From positions 1,734,501 to 1,798,500 of the forward strand of contig NZ_CP150660.1 in the NCBI RefSeq assembly GCF_038023995.1: a DNA stretch of 64,000 bases. The letters are read 5' to 3'. Position 1 is the first letter of the stretch. The number at the start of each line of letters is the position of its first letter. The position numbers were made by a program, and so were the translations under genes. Below, piece by piece: positions 43,203 to 52,609 of the stretch. Origin of the DNA: Polaribacter atrinae. Its GTDB lineage: Bacteria; Bacteroidota; Bacteroidia; Flavobacteriales; Flavobacteriaceae. Under the pieces are notes generated by a model. It saw nothing but the letters and a program-made list of their open reading frames with translations. It searched no databases and had not been told where the DNA came from.

Positions 43203-45221
43203 TTAAATTTTAATTAAAACAATTTTCTCTGATTGCTTTTCTACTAATTGACTATAAAAACCTTTTAATGCTGCATAATATTGAGGAGCAATTAGAGCAT
43301 TGTTAAATTGTAAAACAGATAAGGTTCTTATTTTATTTCCTTGTTGTGTTACTTGAAATTTAAATACACCCAAACTATCTGGCAACCCAATAGCCAAGGG
43401 TTCTGGTAGCGTTTCTACTTTATACCCTTCTGGAACCTGAATAGAAACAGTATTACTCTCTTTCCATGGAGTTGCAAAATCTACAGGGAATTTTCTATCT
43501 TCTAATTTAAACGGATTTTGATGTTCTGATAAAAATAATAAAGGCTCAACATACAGTTTTCCGTTTACGTTTTCTACTAAATTATCACTACTAAACTGAA
43601 GAGTTCTAACAATAGGTTTGTCTAAGTATTCTTTATTTACAACCCTATACCCATCTATTTCAAATCCATATTTTTCTTCTAAACTTTCTTTTAACTCTTC
43701 TTCTTTTATATGGTTATAATTCTTTCTGTAATTTAAGGCATTTAGGTTATCATAATTTGTTCTAATTAATCCTTTTACAAGCATGTCTTCAGAAATTTTA
43801 ACCATAACATTATGATCTTCTAATGCATGTTTAGAAGATGTTAACTGAATCCAAGAAGAAGTTCCATCCTTAGCAACCTTTCTACCTTTCCAATTTAACG
43901 CTCTCGTTGGTAAAATATTTGGTACACTAAATTCTTCTGAAGCATCCAATAAAACAGTCTCTCCACTTTGAAGCGCTACGGTAGCAATTACATAATTAAA
44001 ACCCTCTATTGTAGGAAAAAAAGGAACACCATTTACCCTTGTACTTAATAATACAGGGTTTGCATCTAAACCTGCAGATCGCAACATAGAAGTTAGCATT
44101 AAATTGATATCTGCAATATTACCAACCCTTTCTTTAAACGCCTTTCTAACTCCATTATCTGTGTAAATACCATTATAGTTATTCCATTTTACTTGATTTT
44201 TTACAAATTGAAAAATAGCATCAATCTTTTCTGATTCTGTTTTTGTCGTTTTTAAAATTTCTTCTAAATCGTCTTTGTAATAGCTAGTTTTTTCTAATTC
44301 TGCACCAAAACTTTCCGATTTATAAATTTGCTCACTTACATCCTCCCAATTATTTGAATAGAATTTTAAGATAGAATTTGGAAACTTTGTAGAAGCTAAT
44401 TCATATTTAACTCCTCCTCTATAATTTTTAACATCTGTTACATAAGGTTCGTTATTTTTTAAAGCTGGTATGTTTTCCGATTCATAAATATCAATATTGG
44501 TTTTAAGATTAACTTTAGAGGTAACCACTTGAGATGTTAAAGTTTCCCCCATACTTTTTTCTGACGTCCTTACTCTTTGAGACATTGTAATACTTCCGTT
44601 TTCTATACCTTCTTTAATATCTATAAAATAATATCCTTTCGTTTTTTTAGTAAAACTATAATACTCTGGTATTTCAATTTTATAATTTAATAATTTTACA
44701 GGAATATCAAATTGGTAATCTACGTCGTCAATAGAACGGTATGGAGAAATTATTTTATATTCTAAATCTAACACTGAACCAACTTTAACATTAGGAAACG
44801 TAATTTTTTTAATACTTCTATATCTAGATAATTTCTCATCAAAAATTGAAGATTTAGAAAGCTTTTCCTTTTTTACTTTACCAGATTCTAATGCAAAACT
44901 ATACCCTTTAATAGAGGTTACCTTTTCATTATCTCCTTTTTCTGGTTTATAATAAGTGATCGATTTTGTAGCTTTATCAAAACCCGACTTATTATAAATT
45001 TTAATACGTTCATGAATTTCAGTGATTACTTGAAAACCTTTATCTTGAACATAGGTAAAATAAGTTCTTCTACTTTTATATAAATAAGCAGCATCTGCAG
45101 AAGCATCAGAAGGGTAAAACTCCTCTTTTAATTCTTCTTTAGACACTTTACCAAACTTGTAATCTTGAGCAACCAAAGAAATTTGACTTAATAATAGTAA
45201 TACAATTGTAATTTTCTTCAT
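43203..45221 (-). CDS. DUF3857/transglutaminase-like protein lacking the catalytic Cys
   Basis: The 672-residue secreted protein has a signal peptide (KKITIVLLLLSQISLVA), an N-terminal DUF3857 beta domain (KKITFPNVKVGSVLDLEYKI) and a transglutaminase-like core (residues ~330-440). Where active members have GDC-K-D, this one reads VGNIADIN, so the nucleophilic Cys is gone. A binding or scaffold role is inferred. It lies five bases after the end of its paralogue and is co-transcribed with it. Confidence 0.88.
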   Translation of the reverse strand: MKKITIVLLLLSQISLVAQDYKFGKVSKEELKEEFYPSDASADAAYLYKSRRTYFTYVQDKGFQVITEIHERIKIYNKSGFDKATKSITYYKPEKGDNEKVTSIKGYSFALESGKVKKEKLSKSSIFDEKLSRYRSIKKITFPNVKVGSVLDLEYKIISPYRSIDDVDYQFDIPVKLLNYKIEIPEYYSFTKKTKGYYFIDIKEGIENGSITMSQRVRTSEKSMGETLTSQVVTSKVNLKTNIDIYESENIPALKNNEPYVTDVKNYRGGVKYELASTKFPNSILKFYSNNWEDVSEQIYKSESFGAELEKTSYYKDDLEEILKTTKTESEKIDAIFQFVKNQVKWNNYNGIYTDNGVRKAFKERVGNIADINLMLTSMLRSAGLDANPVLLSTRVNGVPFFPTIEGFNYVIATVALQSGETVLLDASEEFSVPNILPTRALNWKGRKVAKDGTSSWIQLTSSKHALEDHNVMVKISEDMLVKGLIRTNYDNLNALNYRKNYNHIKEEELKESLEEKYGFEIDGYRVVNKEYLDKPIVRTLQFSSDNLVENVNGKLYVEPLLFLSEHQNPFKLEDRKFPVDFATPWKESNTVSIQVPEGYKVETLPEPLAIGLPDSLGVFKFQVTQQGNKIRTLSVLQFNNALIAPQYYAALKGFYSQLVEKQSEKIVLIKI

Positions 45222-45226
45222 TTCAT

Positions 45227-47140
45227 TTATTTTGGGGTTATAGCAATTCTTAAATTTTCATATTTTGAAATACTTCTTCTAAAGTTTCGATAATTATTAT
45301 AGTCTTCTTTAGCATAAACTCCAGCCTTAATTACCATTGTTTTATGATAGTTAAAAGTGGTATCATCTATTTTAGTAAAAGTAATTTTGTAGGTTCCAAA
45401 TTTTGTAGAAATTACTTTTTCTGAAGGTAAAGTACTCAAAACATATCCTTCCGGAAGTGTAAATTTATATATTGTATCATCTTTATAACCTCTAGAAATT
45501 TTTAAGGGTAACTCTCTACTTCTATATCTTTTAGGTACAAAACTATTTTTGTTAAAAACATTTACCCTAAATAAATATTCTTGTTCATTTACAGAAGCAT
45601 AGCTCTTAATAGTCATTTTTAAATCTTCTTTAAAAACGACTTCTTCTTTATCATTTAATAAATCTACTGCTGTAATTTCTAAGTTATTATTATACTCCCA
45701 AACGTTAGATTTATAATTCTTAACAAGTTCTTCTTCTGTAAGTTTTTCATAATATGATTTATCATCATATTGAATTCCTTTAGAAACTCTATGCAAATCA
45801 GCAGATAAATTTCCGTTTTTTTCTAATTGAATACTTGCCTTTATTTCTTGTAGATTTGTTTTATCTTTATAAGCTGGTGTACGTTTAACAACACCACCTT
45901 CTGGCGTCATTACCAACACATTTCTGTCATCTGTAAAGTCTCCTAAAAAACCAAACGGAATTGTCTGACTTGTACATTCTAGCCAAATATCATTACCATT
46001 ATTTGGAATATTTAAAATAACATGATTTCCTTGCATTCCAAAAAAATCTTTTTCTACATCTCGCTTTTCTGCTCCTGCCCAAATTACTGCATAATGAGAT
46101 TTAACTCCTACTGCATCCAATAATGTTTTGGTATAATTAGTTAGCCCTTTACAATCCCCATAACCAACTTTATCAACTTCATTTGCAGGTATTGGCATCC
46201 AACCACCTACACCTTCTTGCACGCTTATATAGCGCGTTTTATTTTGCATAAAAGCATATACTATTTTAGCTTTTTCAATTGGGTCTGTTATGCCTTCAAC
46301 CAATTTTCTAACCTTTGTTTTTATAGCTTCAGAAAGTTCATCATTACCATTTTTTAAATAGTCATAACGCCACTTACCAAATTCGCTCCAATTAGTAGCT
46401 TCTCCTACTATTTTTTTTAAGGAAAATTGATTTATCCCAACCATTAAATAAGGCATAATATCTATAGACAGAGGCGCATTATTTTCATACTTAACCACTT
46501 TTTGATTGCTTATTGCATAGTTTACATTAAACTCACTAGAGGTATTTTCTATAGCATAAGAATTAAAGTTTTTTTCTTTTGTTCTAACCGTAAATTGCTT
46601 TGGGTTTAAAAGTTTGTAGCTGCTTTTCTCTATAGATAAAAAATAACTTTCTACAGGAAACCAACTAGGAATAAAACCTGTAGATGATGTTTTATATTCA
46701 GATTCAAAAACTACGGTATACGGATAAGAAACAGGTGTATGATCTATATACTTTACTCTAGAATCAGAGTACAAAGTACCTCCACTTACAGCACTAACGT
46801 CTAGAAAATCTCTTTCTTTATACTTTTTAATTTGTCGACCAAAAGCATCATAAATATTTGCAGAAAGTGCCGTAATCTTAGTATCATTATCATAGTGTGC
46901 AGACATGCTAACATATCTGTTTCCTAATTTATTTAATACCGTAATCACTTCTCTATTGTACACCGTCATTTCATCAACATCCTCTATAGTTATTTCTATA
47001 GAATTGTCTCTAATAACTGCATTTGCATCTTCTGTTAATGCACTGGGAATTAATAAGGTTGGGTAATTTTCTTTTTGACTAAAAGTAGTAGTTATTGAAA
47101 ATAAGGAAATAAATAGCCAAAGGCAATTAAACTTTTTCAT
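45227..47140 (-). CDS. DUF3857/transglutaminase-like protein, catalytic
   Basis: This ~637-residue secreted protein (signal KKFNCLWLFISLFSITTTFS) has a DUF3857 domain followed by a transglutaminase-like domain with VGYGDCKGLTNYTKTLL (catalytic Cys), a GNHVILNIP His region and a WLECTSQ Asp/Glu region. Substrates are unknown; the fold covers cysteine peptidases as well as transglutaminases. I chose ATG 47140 over 47164, because a TAACTTTG promoter element at 47162-47169 precludes the longer form. The paralogue with a degenerate active site follows in the operon. Confidence 0.88.
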   Translation of the reverse strand: MKKFNCLWLFISLFSITTTFSQKENYPTLLIPSALTEDANAVIRDNSIEITIEDVDEMTVYNREVITVLNKLGNRYVSMSAHYDNDTKITALSANIYDAFGRQIKKYKERDFLDVSAVSGGTLYSDSRVKYIDHTPVSYPYTVVFESEYKTSSTGFIPSWFPVESYFLSIEKSSYKLLNPKQFTVRTKEKNFNSYAIENTSSEFNVNYAISNQKVVKYENNAPLSIDIMPYLMVGINQFSLKKIVGEATNWSEFGKWRYDYLKNGNDELSEAIKTKVRKLVEGITDPIEKAKIVYAFMQNKTRYISVQEGVGGWMPIPANEVDKVGYGDCKGLTNYTKTLLDAVGVKSHYAVIWAGAEKRDVEKDFFGMQGNHVILNIPNNGNDIWLECTSQTIPFGFLGDFTDDRNVLVMTPEGGVVKRTPAYKDKTNLQEIKASIQLEKNGNLSADLHRVSKGIQYDDKSYYEKLTEEELVKNYKSNVWEYNNNLEITAVDLLNDKEEVVFKEDLKMTIKSYASVNEQEYLFRVNVFNKNSFVPKRYRSRELPLKISRGYKDDTIYKFTLPEGYVLSTLPSEKVISTKFGTYKITFTKIDDTTFNYHKTMVIKAGVYAKEDYNNYRNFRRSISKYENLRIAITPK

Positions 47141-47161
47141 ACAATTATAGGGATAGCAGTC

Positions 47162-47169
47162 CAAAGTTA
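47162..47169 (-). promoter_or_regulatory. Promoter -7 element of the DUF3857 pair
   Basis: TAACTTTG on the minus strand, 21 nt before the ATG at 47140. Confidence 0.55.
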
Positions 47170-47186
47170 AAAAAATAAAAAAGAAA

Positions 47187-47216
47187 AGAGGCTAAAAACA
47201 GATGTTTTTAGCCTCT
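47187..47216 (-). terminator. Terminator of the YceI gene
   Basis: AGAGGCTAAAAAC and its complement form a 13-bp stem with a four-base loop; a T-rich tail follows on the minus strand. Confidence 0.85.
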
Positions 47217-47235
47217 AAAATTGAATTAATCTAAT

Positions 47236-47877
47236 TTACGCTTTCGTTTTTACAACAAAAGAGAAAGTCATAATATCATCTATAAATTTATCTTTTAAAC
47301 CTTCAAAGAATTTTTTAGAACCATATTTTACATTAAAATCTGATCTATCTACATTAAAAGATTCACTTGTAAATACTGTAACTCCATTTTCTGTAGAGAT
47401 AGTTGCAGGTATTGTTATACTTTTTGTTACATCTTTAATTTGTAAATTTCCTGTAACTGCTAATTTTCCTTCCACCTCTTCTACATTAGTAATTACAAAT
47501 TTCGAAATAGGATAAACATCTACTTCAAAAAAGTCTTCATTACTTAAATGTCCTACTAATTTTGCATTTCCTTCTTTATCTGCAGGAATATCTAAACATA
47601 CAATAGTAGTCATGTCAATTACAAACTCACCATTAGTAAGTTTACCATTCTCTACCAATAAACCTCCACTTTTTAAAGCTACAGTACCATTGTGTGCTCC
47701 ACCAGGTTTTGTTCCTTTCCAATTTAATACAGAAACAGTAGTATCAACATTATTTAATTCTGCAGCATTAACTTTAACTTCTACAGCCTCTTTAACTTCT
47801 ACTTTTTCCTTTTTTTCTCCTTTACATGCAGTTAAAACTGATGCTACTAATACTAATGATAAGATTATTTTTTTCAT
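47236..47877 (-). CDS. YceI-family lipoprotein
   Basis: The 213-residue protein has a lipoprotein signal (LVLVASVLTAC) and a charged linker. A YceI-like lipocalin barrel follows: VLNWKGTKPGGAHNGTVALKSG near the start, GHLSNEDFFEVDVYPISKF and ITGNLQIKDVTKSITIP-type strands, then the FNVDRSDFNVKYGSKKF region. YceI proteins bind isoprenoid-like lipids; this one lies on a membrane surface. Partner genes are not evident. Confidence 0.93.
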   Translation of the reverse strand: MKKIILSLVLVASVLTACKGEKKEKVEVKEAVEVKVNAAELNNVDTTVSVLNWKGTKPGGAHNGTVALKSGGLLVENGKLTNGEFVIDMTTIVCLDIPADKEGNAKLVGHLSNEDFFEVDVYPISKFVITNVEEVEGKLAVTGNLQIKDVTKSITIPATISTENGVTVFTSESFNVDRSDFNVKYGSKKFFEGLKDKFIDDIMTFSFVVKTKA

Positions 47878-47932
47878 TTTGTTTGATTTTAATTTAAATT
47901 AACTTTTTTTTATTTCCCATGGCAAATATATG

Positions 47933-47940
47933 TTATTTAT
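47933..47940 (-). promoter_or_regulatory. YceI gene promoter, -7 element
   Basis: TATATTTG on the minus strand, 55 nt before the ATG. Confidence 0.5.
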
Positions 47941-48012
47941 GTTCCTTGGAAAATAATACACCTACTTTTTTCATAAAATTAACAGTTTCTCTATTTTTAA
48001 AGTATTTAGTAT

Positions 48013-48465
48013 TTACTCTTTAGCTTTAGAATCGATAATAATTGTAACCGGACCATCATTTACCAAGGCGACTTTCATATCCGCTCCAAATTGACCAGTT
48101 TGTACTTTATTATCTATTTCTTTCTCTAATGTTTGTACAAAACACTCATACAATGGTATGGCAATATCAGGTTTGGCTGCCTTAATATAACTTGGTCGGT
48201 TTCCTTTTTTGGTTGCTGCGTATAATGTAAACTGACTTACAACAATTACTTCTCCTGTAATATCTATAAGTGATTTGTTCATCACACCGTTTTCATCATT
48301 AAAAATACGAAGATTAGCGGTTTTTCTAACCAAGTAATTAATATCTTCTTGATTATCATCTTCTACAATACCTAACAAGACTAAAAGTCCGTTTTTTATT
48401 TCTGCAACTTTATCATGATTAATAGTTACACTTGCTTCCGATACGCGCTGAATTACTATTTTCAT
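48013..48465 (-). CDS. dtd: D-aminoacyl-tRNA deacylase
   Basis: DTD removes D-amino acids mischarged onto tRNA. The 150 residues start MKIVIQRVSEASVTI and carry the diagnostic VVSQFTLYA and C-terminal NDGPVTIIID (the GPVT motif) regions. It lies four bases from the end of rsgA, forming an operon with it. Confidence 0.97.
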   Translation of the reverse strand: MKIVIQRVSEASVTINHDKVAEIKNGLLVLLGIVEDDNQEDINYLVRKTANLRIFNDENGVMNKSLIDITGEVIVVSQFTLYAATKKGNRPSYIKAAKPDIAIPLYECFVQTLEKEIDNKVQTGQFGADMKVALVNDGPVTIIIDSKAKE

Positions 48466-48468
48466 GAA

Positions 48469-49434
48469 TTATTCATTATCTTCTTCGTTCCAAACATCTG
48501 TTCTAAAATGTTCTTTGTCTTCATCTCCACTTAAAATTTGAAGATAACTTTTATAACGAGACCAAGAAACACGCTCTTCTTCTAAGGCTTCTTTTACAGC
48601 ACATTGTGGTTCTTTGGTATGAATACAATTATTGAATTTACAGTCTTGTTTTAAGGCAAAAAACTCAGGAAAATAATCTCCCAATTCGTATTTATCAATA
48701 TCTACAACACCAAAACCTTTAATTCCGGGTGTGTCTATAATTCTTGCATCGAAACTTAAATCGAACATTTCTGCAAAAGTAGTAGTGTGTTTCCCTTGAT
48801 TGTGCTGGTCTGAAATTTCTTTAGTCTTTAAATTTAAAGAAGGTTCTATAGCGTTTACTAAAGTAGATTTACCAACACCAGAATGACCAACAAACATAGA
48901 CGTTTTACCTGTCATGATTTCTTTTATCGTTTCTACATTTTTATTCTGGGTAGAAGAAACCTCAACACAACGATAACCAATGGCTTCGTAAATATCTTTT
49001 AAATATAAAATTTCTGCACGTTCTTCGAGCTCATAAGAATCTATTTTATTAAAAACTAAAACAGTATCTATTCTATACGCTCTTGTTGCTACTAAAAATC
49101 GATCTATAAATGTGGCAAATGTAGGCGGATTGTTAATAGTAATCAACAAGAAAACTTGGTCTATATTAGAAGCAATAATATGGGTCTGCTTAGAAAGATT
49201 TACAGATTTACGTACAATAAAATTGTCTCTATCTAATATCTTTTTAATGACACCTGTTTCTTCGTCATTCTTATTCTCTAAATCGAACACCACTTTATCA
49301 CCAACCGCAATTGGGTTGGTACTTTTGATATCTTTTATTCTGAATTTCCCTTTGATTCTACATTTGTAAAATTCTCCGTTATCAGCTTTTACTTGATACC
49401 AACTACCTGTAGATTTATATACGATTCCTTTCAT
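48469..49434 (-). CDS. rsgA: Ribosome small-subunit-dependent GTPase A
   Basis: RsgA is a circularly permuted GTPase that checks 30S subunit maturation. The 321 residues contain an N-terminal OB fold, a G4-like VFNKIDSY, the P-loop GHSGVGKSTLVNAI, switch-like DTPGIKGFG and a C-terminal zinc site (CKFNNCIHTKEPQCAV). Normal length and order. Followed directly by dtd. Confidence 0.97.
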   Translation of the reverse strand: MKGIVYKSTGSWYQVKADNGEFYKCRIKGKFRIKDIKSTNPIAVGDKVVFDLENKNDEETGVIKKILDRDNFIVRKSVNLSKQTHIIASNIDQVFLLITINNPPTFATFIDRFLVATRAYRIDTVLVFNKIDSYELEERAEILYLKDIYEAIGYRCVEVSSTQNKNVETIKEIMTGKTSMFVGHSGVGKSTLVNAIEPSLNLKTKEISDQHNQGKHTTTFAEMFDLSFDARIIDTPGIKGFGVVDIDKYELGDYFPEFFALKQDCKFNNCIHTKEPQCAVKEALEEERVSWSRYKSYLQILSGDEDKEHFRTDVWNEEDNE

Positions 49435-49583
49435 TACTACAAAGATGCTGAATTAAAATTGAATTAAGAAAAATAGTCACTAATTCAATAGTTATTTCAT
49501 TAATCAAGTTAAAAAACAAATTAAATCTTAAAATAAATGTTAAAGTTACCCCTATATTCGTTTTTTTTAACCAAAACTTATTT

Positions 49584-50225
49584 ATGAAAAAAATTATCTC
49601 CCTATTTGCACTTGTAATTTGTATAACAGCAACAAAAGCACAAACAAAATTATATGTACATGATGACGCAGACACGTATGTTGAAAACACCAAAACAATA
49701 GCGATTCTTCCTTTACATGTTCAAGTAAAATTAAGGCCAAAGCAATTGAAGGATTTTACTTCTGAACAAATTATTGAAATGGGTAAAAGTGAGGCTTTAG
49801 ATATACAAAAAGCAATGTATTCTTGGTTCTTAACTAGAAAAAAAAGAGGAACTCTATTGGTTACGGTTCAAAATCCTACAAGAACGAATGCTTTATTAAA
49901 AAAGAAAGGAATAGATATTCATTCTTATGATGAATATTTACCAAGTGAATTAGGTGAAATTTTAGGTGTAGAAGCAATTATTTCTGGAACTTACGAAACT
50001 TCTAAACCAATGTCTAATGGAGCTGCAATTGGACTCGCTGTTTTAACAGGTGGAATGTTTGCAACCAATACCGCAACTATGAATATGGATTTCACAAGTA
50101 CTATAGATGATGAATTAGTAGTTAATTATCATAAAAAAATTAAAGGATCTCTTGGTTCTGATGCTCAAGATTTAATTAATATTTTAATGAGAAAAGTATC
50201 TAGAAGAATTCCTTATACAAAATAA
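49584..50225 (+). CDS. Conserved secreted protein of unknown function
   Basis: A 213-residue protein with a Sec signal peptide (KKIISLFALVICITATKA-Q). The mature part has KTIAILPLHVQVKLRPKQL, LGVEAIISGTYETSKPMSNGAAIG and ends in a basic MRKVSRRIPYTK. The 'AILPL ... GVEAIISGTYE' pattern resembles the fold of CsgG/LpoB-like and other outer-membrane-associated nucleotide-binding-like domains, but I cannot assign a family. It has its own terminator and stands between rsgA and the aromatic operon. Confidence 0.7.
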   Translation: MKKIISLFALVICITATKAQTKLYVHDDADTYVENTKTIAILPLHVQVKLRPKQLKDFTSEQIIEMGKSEALDIQKAMYSWFLTRKKRGTLLVTVQNPTRTNALLKKKGIDIHSYDEYLPSELGEILGVEAIISGTYETSKPMSNGAAIGLAVLTGGMFATNTATMNMDFTSTIDDELVVNYHKKIKGSLGSDAQDLINILMRKVSRRIPYTK

Positions 50226-50246
50226 TAAATAGTATTATATAATTAT

Positions 50247-50272
50247 AAAAGACTACCAATTGGTAGTCTTTT
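50247..50272 (+). terminator. Terminator after the secreted protein gene
   Basis: A perfect 13-bp palindrome (AAAAGACTACCAA and complement) followed by a T-run, 22 nt past the stop. Confidence 0.88.
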
Positions 50273-50343
50273 TTTTGTTTACACTAGTTATTACTTAGTT
50301 TTATAATATTTTATAAAACTATATTTTTAGTAGTTTGCAATTC

Positions 50344-50463
50344 GCGTTAGGGATTGAGCAATTGTTTGAGCTCTTTTTTGTTTTTTTTACAAAAAAAGCG
50401 AGTGCCATTCGACTTCGCTCAAGGTAAACTCGAGCCTGACCAAGCTTTTTTGCTTGGTAACGC
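50344..50463. repeat. Structured intergenic repeat bounded by GCGTTA/TAACGC
   Basis: The 120-bp segment begins GCGTTAGGGATTGAGCA and ends TTGCTTGGTAACGCC. It has nested hairpins: GCTCTTTTTTGT with ACAAAAAAAGCGAG in the centre and ACCAAGC/GCTTGGT near the right end, inside outer arms GCGTTA/TAACGC. It also holds CATTCGACTTCGCTCAAGG. Its layout resembles the repeat at 37801 but the sequence differs. No open frame. Confidence 0.6.
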
Positions 50464-50470
50464 CCAAAAA

Positions 50471-50504
50471 AAATACCTTCAAATTATAAAACTTGAAGGT
50501 ATTT
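50471..50504 (-). terminator. Terminator of the aromatic amino-acid operon
   Basis: AAATACCTTCAA (50471-50482) pairs with TTGAAGGTATTT (50493-50504); the minus-strand tail is a T-run. It lies 22 nt past the last stop codon. Confidence 0.88.
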
Positions 50505-50525
50505 AAATAAATATATGTTTAAAAA

Positions 50526-51608
50526 TTATCCGTTGATAATTTTTTCTTGGTGAACGATAGATTCTTGGTGAATTGCCTTAAACATTTTTAAAACAAATTC
50601 TTCACTTAAACCTTTGCTACTACCTTCCATAACCATGTTTCCTAAAATCTCGTTCCAACGACGTGATTGTAAAACAGCTACGTTTTGATCTTTCTTTAAT
50701 TGACCAATTTTATCGGCAACTTGCATTCTTTTACCTAATAAATCAATTAATTGATCATCTACCACATTAATCTGTGCTCTTAAGTTTTCTAAAGGCTCTC
50801 TGTAACTAACTGCAGTTTCAGTTTCTTTTTTAACTTTTAAGTCTACCATTATTTGCTTTAAAGCATCTGGTGTTACTTGTTGTGCAGCATCTGACCAAGC
50901 GTTTTCAGGGTCATAATGAGTTTCTATCATTAAACCATCAAAGTTTAAATCTAAAGCAGTTTGACAAACATCAAAAACCATATCTCTCTTTCCTGTAATA
51001 TGAGATGGATCGTTGATTAATGGTAAATCTGGAAATTTATTTTGAAACTCAATAGCTAATTGCCATTCTGGTGTATTTCTATATTTAGATTTTTCATACG
51101 TTGAAAATCCTCTGTGAATTGCTCCTAAATTTTTAATTCCTGCTGTATATAATCTTTCGATACCACCTAACCATAAAGCTAAATCTGGATTTACTGGATT
51201 TTTAACCAATACAATTTTATCTGTACCTGCCAAAGCATCTGCAATTTCTTGCATGATAAAAGGTGATACTGTAGAACGTGCACCAATCCACAATAAATCT
51301 ACATCGTGCTCTAAAGCTAACTTTACATGTGCTGCATTTGCAACCTCTGTACAGGTTTTCATACCTGTCTCTTCTTTTACTTTCTTTAACCAGTGTAAAC
51401 CAATTTCTCCAACACCTTCAAACATTCCTGGTCTTGTTCTTGGTTTCCATATACCTGCTCTAAAATAGCTTACATCAGAATCTTTTAGTTCGTGTGCAAT
51501 CTTTAAAACCTGTTCTTCGGTTTCTGCACTACAAGGCCCTGCTATTACTAGTGGATGATTTAATTTCATATCGTCCAACCATGTTCTTAATTCTTTAGTA
51601 TTCTCCAT
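50526..51608 (-). CDS. DAHP synthase / chorismate mutase fusion
   Basis: The 360-residue bifunctional enzyme makes 3-deoxy-D-arabino-heptulosonate 7-phosphate (first shikimate step) and converts chorismate to prephenate. Residues 1-~265 form a type Iβ-like DAHP synthase (PLVIAGPCSAETEEQ, GIWKPRTRPGMFEG, LLWIGARSTVSPF, DPSHITGKR). Residues ~268-355 form an AroQ-type mutase (LRAQINVVDDQLIDLLGKRMQVADKIGQLK). Last gene of the pheA operon, so entry into the pathway is controlled together with the Phe/Tyr branch. Confidence 0.95.
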   Translation of the reverse strand: MENTKELRTWLDDMKLNHPLVIAGPCSAETEEQVLKIAHELKDSDVSYFRAGIWKPRTRPGMFEGVGEIGLHWLKKVKEETGMKTCTEVANAAHVKLALEHDVDLLWIGARSTVSPFIMQEIADALAGTDKIVLVKNPVNPDLALWLGGIERLYTAGIKNLGAIHRGFSTYEKSKYRNTPEWQLAIEFQNKFPDLPLINDPSHITGKRDMVFDVCQTALDLNFDGLMIETHYDPENAWSDAAQQVTPDALKQIMVDLKVKKETETAVSYREPLENLRAQINVVDDQLIDLLGKRMQVADKIGQLKKDQNVAVLQSRRWNEILGNMVMEGSSKGLSEEFVLKMFKAIHQESIVHQEKIING

Positions 51609-51629
51609 TTTTCTACTTGTTGTGGCCTA

Positions 51630-52481
51630 TTATTTTATGCCGTTTAAAATTTGTTTTATGTGATTTGTATTCTCCATTTCGTTAAAAATTTCAGAGAAAT
51701 TATCTTTTTGCATCAACTCTTTAAACTGTTGTAAATTATTGATGTATTCTTCTAACGTTTCTATTACGTTTTCTTTGTTTTGTTTAAATATTGGTGTCCA
51801 CATTGCTGGCGAACTTTTTGCCAAGCGAACTGTGGATGCAAAACCAGAACCTGCCATATCAAAAATATCGCGTTCATTTTTTGCTTTATCAATGACCGTT
51901 TTTCCTAACATAAATGAACTTATGTGAGATAAGTGCGAAACATACGCAATATGCTTGTCATGAGAAACCGGATCCATGTAACGAATACGCATTCCAATAT
52001 CCATAAAAAGCTTTAATGCTTTTTCTTGAAGCTTAAAAGTTGTCTTCTCTACTTCGCAAATAATATTGGTTTTTCCAACGTATAAGCCGGATATAGCTGC
52101 TGTTGGCCCAGAATTTTCTGTTCCTGCAATTGGATGACATGCTAAAAAATTTCTTCTTTTTGGATGATGTTCAACAACTTTACAAATTGCTTCTTTTGTA
52201 GAACCTGCATCGATAACCAAACCATCTTCAGAAATTTTATCTAAAATTGTTGGTAATAATTTTACCGTAGCATCTACCGGAATTGAGACAATTACCAAGT
52301 CTGCATTTTCAATATCGTCTAAAGTTGCCTTCTTATCAATTAGATTTAATTCTAACGCCTTATTTAAGGTTTCGTCCTTTCTACTAATTCCGTGAATTAC
52401 AACATCTGGATTGTTTTTTTTAATATCGATAGCAAAACTACCGCCTATTAAACCAATACCAATCATGTATATATTTTTCAT
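51630..52481 (-). CDS. tyrA: Prephenate dehydrogenase
   Basis: TyrA oxidatively decarboxylates prephenate to 4-hydroxyphenylpyruvate for tyrosine synthesis. The 283-residue protein has the Rossmann motif IGIGLIGGSFA, ACHPIAGTENSGP (the HPxxG active-site region) and VSHLSHISSFML (conserved His). It lacks an ACT domain. Genes on either side are in the same operon; the upstream gap of 128 bp holds repeats. Confidence 0.95.
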   Translation of the reverse strand: MKNIYMIGIGLIGGSFAIDIKKNNPDVVIHGISRKDETLNKALELNLIDKKATLDDIENADLVIVSIPVDATVKLLPTILDKISEDGLVIDAGSTKEAICKVVEHHPKRRNFLACHPIAGTENSGPTAAISGLYVGKTNIICEVEKTTFKLQEKALKLFMDIGMRIRYMDPVSHDKHIAYVSHLSHISSFMLGKTVIDKAKNERDIFDMAGSGFASTVRLAKSSPAMWTPIFKQNKENVIETLEEYINNLQQFKELMQKDNFSEIFNEMENTNHIKQILNGIK

Positions 52482-52496
52482 TTTATTTTCTCTTTA

Positions 52497-52606
52497 AGTG
52501 AGATTCCTCTTCGTTCCTCATTCGGAATGACACTCTTTAATTTTTAATTAGATAAAGTCTCTTTTTAGTAACCAAACTAACTGCCAACTGCTACTGAAAA
52601 ACTGCC
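52497..52606. repeat. Intra-operon repeats between the aminotransferase gene and tyrA
   Basis: The gap contains GAGATTCCTCTTCG...ATTCGGAATGACA (a half-palindromic repeat; GGAATGACA recurs at 38531) and a tract of ACTGCCAACTGCTACTG like that between nqrD and nqrE. No promoter element is evident. Confidence 0.55.
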
Positions 52607-52609
52607 AAC

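Noticed and set aside
50341..50465. rRNA or tRNA fragment in the GCGTTAGGG region
   Set aside because: No cloverleaf or rRNA-conserved segment can be read; the structure is that of a small palindromic repeat.
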